From: Candidatus Aalborgicola danicus
GTDB lineage: Bacteria; Pseudomonadota; Gammaproteobacteria; Burkholderiales; Burkholderiaceae_C
NCBI GenBank assembly: GCA_016703945.1
Contig: JADJBC010000044.1
Coordinates: forward strand, 372,001-436,000
DNA: 64,000 bases
Direction: 5' to 3'
Each line of letters opens with the position of its first letter. Positions within the stretch are counted from its first letter, which is position 1. The position numbers were made by a program, and so were the translations under genes. Positions 43,000 to 51,821 of the stretch are shown here, in pieces. Under the pieces are notes generated by a model that had not been told where the DNA came from, searched no databases, and worked only from the letters and a program-made list of their open reading frames with translations.

Positions 43000-43905
43000 T
43001 TAGCGCAACAAGCCCAGAGCCAGGGGCAGGCTGAGCATGCCCAACAGCGTGGACAGGGTCACCAGCCCGGCCACATAGGCGCCGTCGTAACCCATGCGGG
43101 CGGCCAGCACGTAACAGCTCGACGCGGTAGGCAGAGCCGAGAAGGCCAGCAACACCGTGGTCTCGGGCGCGTTCAGGCCAAACAGCCGCGACATCCCCAG
43201 CGCAATGAGGGGCAGCAGCAGGTGACGAATGGACAGCACGGACACGGCCAGCGTCTTGGCTCGGGCCAGCGCACCGAATTGCATGCCAGCGCCAGCCGCC
43301 ATCAGGCCCAGCGCCAGGGACGCGGCGCCAATGCGGGTGACCGATGGCTCCAGCCACTGCGGAATGGTGAACCCCATCAGGTTGGCCAGCAAACCGGACA
43401 CGGTTGCAATGATCAACGGGTTGCGCAGCAGCTCGCGCGCCATGCTGCGCTGGGCATGCCGTACCATGGGCCACACCGCGCCCACGTTGAACAGCGGCAC
43501 ACACACGCCAATCAACACGGCAAACAGCTGCGATCCTTGCGGCCCGACCAGCCGATCGGCAATGGCCAAACCGATAAAGGAGTTGAAGCGAAAGGCGACC
43601 TGGGCGCTGCTGGCATGGTGGCGTTTGTCAATCCAGCGCCGCAGCAGCGGGATGTGGGGCAGGGCGTAGGCCAGCGCAATGCCGGTCAGGCCCAGTGCCC
43701 ACCCGGCCCCCATCAGGCGCGACGCCGCGTGCACATCCAGCGGGCTCTTGACAATGGACTGGAACAGCAACACCGGGAACAGGAAGAAATAGACCAGGGT
43801 CTCGACTTGCTCCCACACCGAGCGGTTCAGCGCGGTGTAGCGGCACACCAGATATCCACACAGAATCAGGGAAAAATCAGGAAAGAGCAGTTGTGCATAG
43901 TTCAC
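43000..43905 (-). CDS. AEC-family (auxin efflux carrier-like) permease
   Basis: A 301-residue membrane protein with about ten hydrophobic helices. The two halves, each with a conserved N/P break (FLFPVLLFQSI and ANLMGFTIPQWL; ALPTASSCYVLAARMGYDGA), are typical of the AEC (PIN-like) transporters. Bacterial members move malate, malonate and similar acids; the substrate is not predictable here. Start is GTG. It is divergent from the Bug-type binding protein gene. Confidence 0.9.
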   Translation of the reverse strand: MNYAQLLFPDFSLILCGYLVCRYTALNRSVWEQVETLVYFFLFPVLLFQSIVKSPLDVHAASRLMGAGWALGLTGIALAYALPHIPLLRRWIDKRHHASSAQVAFRFNSFIGLAIADRLVGPQGSQLFAVLIGVCVPLFNVGAVWPMVRHAQRSMARELLRNPLIIATVSGLLANLMGFTIPQWLEPSVTRIGAASLALGLMAAGAGMQFGALARAKTLAVSVLSIRHLLLPLIALGMSRLFGLNAPETTVLLAFSALPTASSCYVLAARMGYDGAYVAGLVTLSTLLGMLSLPLALGLLR

Positions 43906-44002
43906 TGTTCGAGAATACCAGCGATCGCGCGATACAAGGCAGCGACGCAGCGGTTACTATTTGCGCTTGGTTACCACTAAAACTATCCGGAGAACAGCGA
44001 CC

Positions 44003-44965
44003 ATGCGAACCCATCAGTTCATTGCCCTGAGTCTTTCCCTTGCCGCCGGCGCCGCGCTGGCGCAGGGCTACCCCAACAAAGTCATCAAACTGCAGGTGCC
44101 GTTTGCACCCGGTGGCACGACCGACATCATTGCCCGTACCATTGCCGACCCGCTGGGCAAAATCCTCGGCCAGAACGTGATCGTGGAGAACAAGGCCGGT
44201 GGTGGCGGTGTGGTGGGTGCGAACGAGACCGCCAAGGCCGCGCCCGATGGCTATTCGCTGGGCATGGCCACGGTATCCACGGTGGCGGCCAACCCCGCCA
44301 TCAACCCGAAGATGCCGTACAACTCGATGACCGATTTCACACCGGTCATCAACGTCGCGGCCACGCCCAACGTCATTGCCGTGCACCCCAGTTTCCCCGC
44401 CAAAGACTTCAAGGGTTTTCTGGCCGAGCTCAAGAGCAACCCAGGCAAGTACTCGTATTCCTCGTCGGGCACAGGTGGCATTGGGCACCTGCAGATGGAG
44501 TTGTTCAAGAACCTGACCTCTACCTTCATTACCCATATTCCCTACCGCGGCGCTGGACCTGCATTGAATGACACGGTGGCCGGACAAGTGCCCATGACCT
44601 TTGACAACATGCCATCGGCCATGCCTTTCATCACCTCCAACCGGTTGATCCCCGTGGTGGTGGCGGCACCGCAACGCATGGCGCAGTTGCCCAATGTGCC
44701 CACCTTCAAAGAGGTGGGCCTGGAGCCGGTGAACCGCATGGCCTTCTACGGTATCTATGGTCCCAAAGGCATGTCCAAGGATGTGGTGGACAAGATCAAC
44801 GCGGCGGTGCGCAAGGTGCTGGAAGACCCGGCCGTGAAGAAGCGCATTGAAGACACCGGCTCGTTTGTGCTGGGCAATACGCCCGAGCAATTCGCGGCCC
44901 AGATGAAGGCGGAGTACGAGGTCTACAAGAAGGTGGTGGACTCCGCCAAACTGCGTCTGGAATGA
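44003..44965 (+). CDS. Bug/TctC-family solute-binding protein
   Basis: A 320-residue periplasmic protein with a signal peptide ending AALAQ (residue 21). It shows the Bug family features YPNKVIKLQVPFAPGGTTDI, NKAGGGGVVGANETAKA, IPYRGAGPALND and the C-terminal PEQFAAQMKAE. Bug proteins bind carboxylates or other small acids and are greatly expanded in betaproteobacteria such as Bordetella and Comamonadaceae; most lack a cognate transporter nearby, as here. A CGGAGAA ribosome site supports the start. Confidence 0.93.
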   Translation: MRTHQFIALSLSLAAGAALAQGYPNKVIKLQVPFAPGGTTDIIARTIADPLGKILGQNVIVENKAGGGGVVGANETAKAAPDGYSLGMATVSTVAANPAINPKMPYNSMTDFTPVINVAATPNVIAVHPSFPAKDFKGFLAELKSNPGKYSYSSSGTGGIGHLQMELFKNLTSTFITHIPYRGAGPALNDTVAGQVPMTFDNMPSAMPFITSNRLIPVVVAAPQRMAQLPNVPTFKEVGLEPVNRMAFYGIYGPKGMSKDVVDKINAAVRKVLEDPAVKKRIEDTGSFVLGNTPEQFAAQMKAEYEVYKKVVDSAKLRLE

Positions 44966-45891
44966 GTGGTGTGGGGGGCGACCTCGGGGCAGGCTCTGGC
45001 CCGGGTGATATTGACACTTTCATCGACGCACTGTGGCTCGAAGAGGGTCTGTCGCTCAACACGTTGGCGGCTTACCGGCGTGACCTGACGCTGTATGCCA
45101 CCTGGCTGCAAACCCAGGCCCGCAGCCTGCACCAGACCACCGAGCTGGACTTGCAGGCCTATTTTTCTGAACAGCACGCCATTACCAAGGCCACCACCGC
45201 CAACCGGCGCCTCACCGTCTTCAAACGCTACTTTCGCTGGGCACTGCGGGAAGGCCTGTTGCACACCGACCCCACGCTGAAACTGCAATCCGCCAAACAG
45301 GCCTTGCGCGTGCCCAAGACGCTGACCGAGGCCCAGGTGGAAGCCCTGCTGGCCGCGCCCGATACCGCGCAGGCACTGGGCGTGCGCGACCGCACCATGC
45401 TGGAGCTGATGTACGCCAGCGGCCTGCGGGTGACCGAGCTGGTGACCCTCAAGACCTTCAACCTGAGCCTGAACGACAACGTGCTGCGCGTGCTGGGCAA
45501 AGGCAGCAAGGAGCGACTGGTGCCCTTTGGCCAGGTGGCCAGCCAATGGCTACGCCAGTACCTGGGCACTGCACGGCCAGAACTGCTGGCCGGCAAGCAG
45601 ACAGACGACCTGTTCATCACGGCACGGGGTGCGACTGCCGGCACGGCCATGTCGCGTGTGATGTTCTGGATGGTGGTGAAGAAACACGCTTTTGCCGCCG
45701 GCATTCGGGTGCCGCTGTCACCCCACACACTGCGCCATGCGTTTGCCACCCACTTAATCAACCATGGCGCCGATCTGCGGGCTGTACAAATGCTTTTGGG
45801 TCACGCCGACATTTCGACGACCACGATTTATACGCACATTGCGCGCGAGCGGTTGGCTGCGCTGCACCAGTTGCACCACCCACGAGCCTAA
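44962..45891 (+). CDS. xerD: Tyrosine recombinase XerD
   Basis: A 309-residue site-specific recombinase that resolves chromosome dimers at dif together with XerC. The N-terminal SAM-like domain (FIDALWLEEGLSLNTLAAYR) is followed by the catalytic domain with Arg in YASGLRVTELVTL, HTLRHAFATH (His, Arg) and LLGHADISTTTIYTH (His and nucleophile Tyr). Its ATG overlaps the stop of the Bug gene by four bases. It belongs to the host core set, not to a mobile element. Confidence 0.95.
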   Translation: MSGVGGDLGAGSGPGDIDTFIDALWLEEGLSLNTLAAYRRDLTLYATWLQTQARSLHQTTELDLQAYFSEQHAITKATTANRRLTVFKRYFRWALREGLLHTDPTLKLQSAKQALRVPKTLTEAQVEALLAAPDTAQALGVRDRTMLELMYASGLRVTELVTLKTFNLSLNDNVLRVLGKGSKERLVPFGQVASQWLRQYLGTARPELLAGKQTDDLFITARGATAGTAMSRVMFWMVVKKHAFAAGIRVPLSPHTLRHAFATHLINHGADLRAVQMLLGHADISTTTIYTHIARERLAALHQLHHPRA

Positions 45892-45898
45892 ATGTCCG

Positions 45899-48493
45899 TC
45901 AGTTCGCGGGCAGGCTAGCCACAAATGCCAACAGTGGCATGGGGCGCCCGAGCAAGTAGCCCTGGTAGGCGTCACAACCCTGGGCGTGCAGGAAATCCCG
46001 TTGCGCCTGGGTTTCGACACCTTCGGCGATAACAGCCAGGCCCAGACTGTGGCCCAAGGTAATGACAGCCAGCGCAATCGCCGCATCGTTGGCGTCGGTC
46101 ATCAAATCACGTACAAACGACTGGTCAATTTTGAGTTGATCCAGCGGCAAGCGTTTAAGGTAGGACAGCGATGAATAACCAGTGCCAAAGTCATCGAGCG
46201 AAAAACCAACACCATGCGTCTTCAATGCCACCATCTTGGCAGTCGTTTCCTCCACATCGTCGACCAGCAGGCTCTCCGTGAGTTCGAGTTTGAGGCGTTT
46301 GGGATCGGCTTGGGTATAGTTCAGGAGGTCGAGGACATAGGGCACAAAGTCGGGTTGTTTGAACTGGCGGGAGCTGACGTTCACCGACAGTGTGAGGTGT
46401 TTTGTTTTGTCATCCGTGGACCACTGCGCCAGCTGGGTGCAAGCGGTTTCCATGACCCAGTTGCCCAAGGGCAGGATCAGACCGGTGTCTTCGGCCAGAG
46501 GAATAAAGTCCGCCGGTGAGATCAGGCCGCGCAGGGGATGTGGCCAACGCAACAAAACCTCGGCACCGACGGTCTGACCTTCGCGGTTGATCTGGGGCTG
46601 GTAGTAGAGTTGAAACTGGTCTTTGAGAATGCCCGCCCGAATGTCCGCCTCCAGCCCCACGCGAGCCGTGATCACTGCCTGCATGCCGGGGTCAAAAAAA
46701 CGAAGGGTGTTGCGGCCGGCTGATTTGGCCTGGTACATCGCCATATCTGCCTGCTTCAGCAACTCATCGGTGGACTGGAAATGGTCGGTGTACAGGGTGA
46801 CGCCAATGCTGGGGGTTATCAGGTAATCCAGCCCAGCCAGTCGATAGGGTTGACCAATGGCCGCCAGCACTTTTTCACCAATGGTTTCGGCTTGCGCTGC
46901 AGCTTCATCCCTGTTGACACTGAGCTCTTCGATCATCACGACAAACTCGTCACCGCCCAAGCGTGCCACGGTATCACCCTGGCGCATGCACTGTGTCAGG
47001 CGTTGCCCGACCTGTTGCAACAACAGGTCACCCATGTCATGGCCCTGCGTATCGTTTAAAGTTTTGAAATTGTCCAGATCAATAAATAACAAGGCACCCA
47101 TGCGCCCGCTTCTGGCGCTGACCGCCAGGGCTTGGACCAAACGGTCCAGCATCAGCCGACGATTGGGCAAATTGGTCAATGGATCGTAAAAGGCCAGTTT
47201 GTTGATTTCGTCTTCTGAGGATTTACGCTGGGTGACGTTTCGGCACAGCACGATGAAATGCGGCTCGTTGTTATCCGCATCAATTTTTTTTGTCAGAGAG
47301 ATCTCAAACCAGAAGCTGCCCTTTTCGGTGACCAGAGAAAACTCTTTGCCTTCAGAATGGCCTTGTACGTTCGCTTCGCCCAACGCAGCCATCACGGCCT
47401 GGCAAGCGTCCACTGGCAAAACATCCGCCACGTTTTTTCCCAGAAAGAACTCGGCAGGCGGAAAAGATGTGTTGGACCTTGGCGCGTGGTAGTCGTGGAA
47501 GGTTCCATCGACGCCCATTTCCAGCATGACGTCGGGAATTGCTTCCAGCGTGGCTTGCAATTTGTTCTGTGATGCAGCGATTTCCTGCGTGCGAATGGCA
47601 ATCAGGGTCTCTTGGCCTCGTTCGTGGTTTTTGAGGTCCAGCAATAGCTTGGTTGCATAAGCCAGCATCAAACTGAAGGCCAGGGCCACAGCGGCTTTGA
47701 TCGTCAACCCGAACGTGTCGTTCCAACCGTTGGTGGGGGCGACGCTCAAGGTCCACTGTCCGTTGGGAACGTTGAGGCTGCGTTCAACAGGTTCTTGCAA
47801 AGCTTTTGAGGTTGAACTGGCAATGACCTGGCTGCTACCCGTGTCCGGGTTGATGCGCCATAACGAATAGTCGAGTCCGCCCTCCGTCAATTGGGTCAGT
47901 CGTACACCGGCCAGCGCTTGTGGAAATCGAATGACTGCGTAAGTCAATCCCCAGAATGCTGGTTTTCCGTCTGCGTCTTTCAGATAAATGGGCAAGCGAC
48001 CGACGGCACCCAGACCGCCTTGAACGAGTTGCAAGGGGCCGGCCAAGGTAAGTTTTCCGGTTTCTTTGGCAAGCCGGGCTTCGCGACCCTGGACGGGATC
48101 TTGCAATTGGTTGAATCCAATGGATTTTTCATTTCCAGCCAGTGGCGCCACACGCTGTATGACCCCGCCCGGGCTAAGTCCCAAAATAGCGACGCCCGGA
48201 TACCACGGCAGCATTTCATTGGCCACGCCTTCAAAGTCGGGTACCGTTCCTTTGCTCTGGCGCACCATGGCTGCAATGGAATAGGTTGCCGACAAGGCGC
48301 GCTCCATCGTAGTCTGAATGGCGTGGGCTTGGTCACTGGCCAGGGCTGCAATACGCAGCCGTTCAGCTTGCAGACTGCGCTGTTCCAGTTTCCAGACAAG
48401 GGCACCAGTCGCAATGATGGCGACCATGAAAACAACAAGCGCAACCATGAGAGGCTGCCTCTTTGGTGTTTGCGCGGCGGTTTGTGGTTGCAT
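45899..48493 (-). CDS. CHASE-PAS-GGDEF-EAL cyclic-di-GMP signalling protein
   Basis: An 864-residue membrane sensor. Membrane helices at about 14-36 and 265-285 flank a periplasmic CHASE-type sensor (YSIAAMVRQSKG, WYPGVAILGLSPGG). A PAS domain follows (about 310-420), then GGDEF (LARLGGDEFVVMIEEL; intact GGDEF, A site, DPLTNLPNRRLML) and EAL (GAEVLLRWPHP, the EVL form; DDFGTGYSSLSYLKRLPLDQ; IAEGVETQ). The EAL catalytic residues visible look complete, so both synthesis and breakdown of c-di-GMP are possible. It is convergent with xerD. Confidence 0.93.
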   Translation of the reverse strand: MQPQTAAQTPKRQPLMVALVVFMVAIIATGALVWKLEQRSLQAERLRIAALASDQAHAIQTTMERALSATYSIAAMVRQSKGTVPDFEGVANEMLPWYPGVAILGLSPGGVIQRVAPLAGNEKSIGFNQLQDPVQGREARLAKETGKLTLAGPLQLVQGGLGAVGRLPIYLKDADGKPAFWGLTYAVIRFPQALAGVRLTQLTEGGLDYSLWRINPDTGSSQVIASSTSKALQEPVERSLNVPNGQWTLSVAPTNGWNDTFGLTIKAAVALAFSLMLAYATKLLLDLKNHERGQETLIAIRTQEIAASQNKLQATLEAIPDVMLEMGVDGTFHDYHAPRSNTSFPPAEFFLGKNVADVLPVDACQAVMAALGEANVQGHSEGKEFSLVTEKGSFWFEISLTKKIDADNNEPHFIVLCRNVTQRKSSEDEINKLAFYDPLTNLPNRRLMLDRLVQALAVSARSGRMGALLFIDLDNFKTLNDTQGHDMGDLLLQQVGQRLTQCMRQGDTVARLGGDEFVVMIEELSVNRDEAAAQAETIGEKVLAAIGQPYRLAGLDYLITPSIGVTLYTDHFQSTDELLKQADMAMYQAKSAGRNTLRFFDPGMQAVITARVGLEADIRAGILKDQFQLYYQPQINREGQTVGAEVLLRWPHPLRGLISPADFIPLAEDTGLILPLGNWVMETACTQLAQWSTDDKTKHLTLSVNVSSRQFKQPDFVPYVLDLLNYTQADPKRLKLELTESLLVDDVEETTAKMVALKTHGVGFSLDDFGTGYSSLSYLKRLPLDQLKIDQSFVRDLMTDANDAAIALAVITLGHSLGLAVIAEGVETQAQRDFLHAQGCDAYQGYLLGRPMPLLAFVASLPAN

Positions 48494-48626
48494 TATGGAA
48501 GGTGGCCGGCTGAGTGCGCGTTTGGTACTCGATGCTACCGCGTCTTGTCCTCAGTCTGTAGGGTAAAAACCATGCAACTTTTCGTGTTTCGCCCTATTGC
48601 ATTCGGGGCTTTCCTCTTGTTTTTTT

Positions 48627-49442
48627 CTACTGGTGGTCAGTGTTGGCCAACGCCGCCGAGGGCAAAGCGTCAATTTCATTTTGTGAAAATCCGGCTTGTT
48701 TGCGTGCCGCCAGGTTAAACGGGGGTTTCAGGCGCGGGGCGCCATGAAGAGCCGATACCGAAGCATGAAAGGCCAGTGGGTCCCGTCCGTCTCGTTGGCA
48801 AAGCCAGTGGTACCACTGGTTGCCAATGGCGACGTGACCCACCTCCTCGGCCAAAATCACATCCAGAATGGCAACGGCGGCGGTGGAATGCGCACTTCCC
48901 ACTTTGCGCAACTTCGCTTGAATGATGGGTGTTGCATCCAGACCGCGTGCCTCTAAGGTACGCGGGACCAGGGCCATCCGAGCGGTGACATCGTGGCGTG
49001 TGTTTTCACACATGGTCCATAGGCCGTCGTGAGCCACCCAGTCACCGTAGTCATGACCCAGTTCGCACAGATGGTCCCGCAGCATCTGGAAGTGTTTGGC
49101 TTCCTCGCGGGCCACTTGCAGCCAGTCCTGGTAGTACTGTGGCGGCATTCCGGCAAAGCGCCAAACAGCATCCAGCGCGAGATGGATGGCATTGAACTCG
49201 ATATGGGCAATAGAGTGCACAAGCGCGCAGTGGCCGCTCAACGTGAACGGCGAACGTCGGGGTACCTGTTGAGGGTGGACCAGCATTGGGTTTTTTGGTC
49301 GCCCGGGCTGTCCGACATAGTCCAAGTGGGTATTGCAGTCCAGCGTCAACAGGTTTGGCGGCCGCAAATCTGCCATGGCCGCCAGCTTCTGGCCGGGGTC
49401 AACCATGCAAAAAACGTCGAGGCAGCGTTGTCTGAGTTCCAT
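48627..49442 (-). CDS. DUF455 ferritin-like protein
   Basis: A 271-residue member of DUF455 (COG2833). Carboxylate and histidine ligands of a ferritin-like diiron site can be seen in SIAHIEFNAIHLALDAVW, AREEAKHFQMLRDHLCELG and LAEEVGHVAIGNQWY. RSPFTLSGHCALVHSIAHIE is typical of the family. No function is established; some authors relate it to oxidative stress or tRNA-modifying MiaE-like folds. Confidence 0.9.
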   Translation of the reverse strand: MELRQRCLDVFCMVDPGQKLAAMADLRPPNLLTLDCNTHLDYVGQPGRPKNPMLVHPQQVPRRSPFTLSGHCALVHSIAHIEFNAIHLALDAVWRFAGMPPQYYQDWLQVAREEAKHFQMLRDHLCELGHDYGDWVAHDGLWTMCENTRHDVTARMALVPRTLEARGLDATPIIQAKLRKVGSAHSTAAVAILDVILAEEVGHVAIGNQWYHWLCQRDGRDPLAFHASVSALHGAPRLKPPFNLAARKQAGFSQNEIDALPSAALANTDHQ

Positions 49443-49501
49443 CCTTACAATTCTAGGCAGAGTAGATGGGCATTTTGCCCGCCGAACCTTTTGGAAGCGC
49501 T

Positions 49502-50026
49502 ATGGCGATATACGAACTCGATAACATTGCCCCCAGCATGGCAGACACCGCCTGGGTGGCCGACAGTGCCCAGGTCATGGGCAATGTGGAACTGGCCGAA
49601 GACTCCAGCATCTGGTTTGGCGCCGTGGTGCGCGGTGACACCGAGGTGATTCGCATAGGCCGTGGTTCCAACATCCAGGACTGCAGCGTATTGCACGCCG
49701 ATATCGGCATGCCCCTGACGATTGGCGAAAACGTGACGGTGGGTCACCAGGTCATGCTGCATGGCTGCACCATTGGTGATGGTTCGCTGATCGGCATTGG
49801 TGCGGTGGTGCTGAATGGAGCAAAAATCGGCAAGGGCTGCATTGTGGGCGCCGGCGCACTGGTGACCGAGGGCAAGGAGTTTCCCGATGGCTCCATGATC
49901 ATCGGCAGCCCGGCCAAAGCGATCCGTGAACTCAGCGCAACCCAGCGCGATGCGCTCAAGATGAGTGCCATCCACTACATCGCGAATGCCAAGCGCTTCC
50001 AGCGCGGGTTGAAGAAAATTGCGTAA
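49502..50026 (+). CDS. Gamma-carbonic-anhydrase-family hexapeptide protein
   Basis: A 174-residue left-handed beta-helix protein with hexapeptide repeats. The zinc-type histidines are in NIQDCSVLHAD, VGHQVMLHGCTIGD, as in YrdA and other gamma-CA-like proteins. Carbonic anhydrase activity is not assured for this branch. The ATG at 49502 is 12 codons into the open frame and matches the family start. It precedes hslO by 44 bases. Confidence 0.92.
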   Translation: MAIYELDNIAPSMADTAWVADSAQVMGNVELAEDSSIWFGAVVRGDTEVIRIGRGSNIQDCSVLHADIGMPLTIGENVTVGHQVMLHGCTIGDGSLIGIGAVVLNGAKIGKGCIVGAGALVTEGKEFPDGSMIIGSPAKAIRELSATQRDALKMSAIHYIANAKRFQRGLKKIA

Positions 50027-50070
50027 TCTGAAGAGCGCCGTGGTTGAGGCCTGTTGCAAAGGGGTAGGGC

Positions 50071-51063
50071 GTGTCTGAACTGCACAAATTTTTGTTTGAT
50101 GGCCTGCCGGTGCGCGGCATGGTGGTGCGCCTGACCGACACCTGGACCGAAATCCTGCGCCGGCGCGCGTCCAACAGCAGCACCGGCGCCTATCCCGAGC
50201 CGGTGCGGGACATGCTGGGTGAAATGGTGGCCGCGGCCAGCCTCATGCAGGCCAATATCAAGTTTGATGGTGCACTGGTACTGCAGATTTTTGGGGATGG
50301 CCCGGTCAAGCTGGCGGTGGTGGAGGTGCAGCCCGATCTGGCCCTGCGCGCCACGGCCACGGTGGTCGGTGAAGTGGACGCTGCCACCACGCTGAGCCAG
50401 ATGGTCAACGTAGGTAACGAGGGGCGCTGTGCCATCACGCTGGACCCCACAAGCAAATTCCCCGGCCAGCAGCCCTACCAGGGGGTGGTGCCGCTGTTTG
50501 ACGACCGCCGCCACAAGATCGAAAAAGTGAGTGCGGTGCTGGAACACTACATGCTGCAGAGCGAACAGCTCGACACCACACTGGTGCTGGCCTCCAACGA
50601 CCAGGTGGCCGCGGGCCTGCTGATCCAGCGCCTGCCCATGCAGGGCACCGACAACCTGTCGGGCAGCATGGTCAGCAAGGAAAACGAAGACCAGATCGGC
50701 CTGAACGAGCATTACAACCGCATCGCCATTCTGGCCAGTAGCCTGAAGCGTGAAGAATTGCTGACGCTGGATGTGGATACCATTTTGCGCCGGCTGTTCT
50801 GGGAAGAATCCATCACCCGGTTTGAGCCTCTGGAGGGCGACACAGCCCCTCGTTTTGCCTGTTCGTGCAGTCGCGAACGGGTGGGTCGCATGCTTGTGAG
50901 CCTGGGACGCGAGGAGGCCGAGAGTATTCTGTCCGAGCGTGCTGATATTGAGGTGGCTTGCGAGTTTTGTGGTGTGCAGTACCGCTTCGACGCCATTGAT
51001 GCTGCGCAGCTCTTTACCGCACCCCTGGTGTTGCATGTTCCGGGCGGCCTAGAGCCGCATTGA
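50071..51063 (+). CDS. hslO: Redox-regulated chaperone Hsp33
   Basis: A 330-residue holdase activated by oxidants. The N-terminal substrate-binding domain starts MSELHKFLFDGLPVRGMVVR. The C-terminal redox switch has CSC (FACSCSRERV) and CEFC (VACEFCGVQY), the CxC...CxxC zinc centre. Start is GTG. The 3' end overlaps the small ATPase gene on the other strand by 15 bases. Confidence 0.96.
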   Translation: MSELHKFLFDGLPVRGMVVRLTDTWTEILRRRASNSSTGAYPEPVRDMLGEMVAAASLMQANIKFDGALVLQIFGDGPVKLAVVEVQPDLALRATATVVGEVDAATTLSQMVNVGNEGRCAITLDPTSKFPGQQPYQGVVPLFDDRRHKIEKVSAVLEHYMLQSEQLDTTLVLASNDQVAAGLLIQRLPMQGTDNLSGSMVSKENEDQIGLNEHYNRIAILASSLKREELLTLDVDTILRRLFWEESITRFEPLEGDTAPRFACSCSRERVGRMLVSLGREEAESILSERADIEVACEFCGVQYRFDAIDAAQLFTAPLVLHVPGGLEPH

Positions 51064-51522
51064 GTCGCAGGTCTTTACCAGGGCGCTGAACAGGCGGTGC
51101 TCACACTCCGTATCGGAGCAGGTTTCGCAGTTCCAGTGCCATTTTGAAGCGGCTGCAGTGGTTTGTTTGTTTGATTGCCTGCGGTGGTGTGCGATCGCCT
51201 GCAAGGCGCAATGGGTTCTGGCATGGGCGCTGCCGTAAACCACGGCGTAAGCCATCGACTGGCTGCCCAGTGTTTGCCGAAGGCGGGCGTCGGATTGCAG
51301 GAGGTCGGGATCAGTGTTTGCGCAGTGTTGCGGCAGGTCCAGACCCATCAGCAAGGTTAGGTCGTATTGGTGGTGCTGGTCCAGAGCAGATTTTTCAACG
51401 ACCGTGCAGGCTTCGTCATCGGCTCGTAGTGCCAAGTGCAAGGCATGCACCAACGTAGATTTTCCGGTACCTGGAGCGCCCACCACTGCAACTGTCATGG
51501 GTGCGCGCACAGCGTGGTGCAT
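51049..51522 (-). CDS. Small P-loop ATPase of unknown function
   Basis: A 157-residue protein with Walker A VAVVGAPGTGKSTLVHALHL near the start. It resembles the AAA_28/NadR-like kinase fold, and a LLMGLDLPQH segment may supply a Walker-B-like strand. The C-terminus has a cysteine cluster (CETCSDTECEH) that could bind metal. It starts in TAATG with the ftsB stop, so is coupled to ftsB. No partner or role is known to me; it appears linked to eno-ftsB in this family. Confidence 0.75.
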   Translation of the reverse strand: MHHAVRAPMTVAVVGAPGTGKSTLVHALHLALRADDEACTVVEKSALDQHHQYDLTLLMGLDLPQHCANTDPDLLQSDARLRQTLGSQSMAYAVVYGSAHARTHCALQAIAHHRRQSNKQTTAAASKWHWNCETCSDTECEHRLFSALVKTCDSMRL

Positions 51523-51797
51523 TATTTGGCGATCTGCACGTAGATTTCATTGGCCTTGACCATGCCCAACTCCCCGCGGGCCTTTTCTTCCACGATTTCC
51601 AGGCCCTCTCGCAGGTCATGGATCTCCGCTGACAAACGCTCGTTGGCACGAGCGGCTGCGGAATTGCTTTGTTGTTGTTCGTCGAGTTTGCGCACCAGCG
51701 ACGATACGTTGGGAACGCTGCCCCTGCCGTACCATAACTGGCCGTGCAAGATCACCAGCAAGGCGATCAAGGCTGCAGGAACAATGCGCTTGCCCAT
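51522..51797 (-). CDS. ftsB: Cell division protein FtsB
   Basis: A 91-residue bitopic protein: N-terminal membrane helix (VPAALIALLVILHGQLWYG) and periplasmic coiled coil with the conserved EKARGELGMVKANEIYVQI. FtsB binds FtsL and FtsQ at the divisome. It lies 24 bases after eno, the normal betaproteobacterial order. Confidence 0.94.
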   Translation of the reverse strand: MGKRIVPAALIALLVILHGQLWYGRGSVPNVSSLVRKLDEQQQSNSAAARANERLSAEIHDLREGLEIVEEKARGELGMVKANEIYVQIAK

Positions 51798-51821
51798 CTA
51801 AACGGAGGGTTTCGCCGTGTT

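Noticed and set aside
44962..45891. Phage or island integrase
   Set aside because: Length, motifs and overlap with a chromosomal gene identify housekeeping xerD; no attachment repeats nearby.
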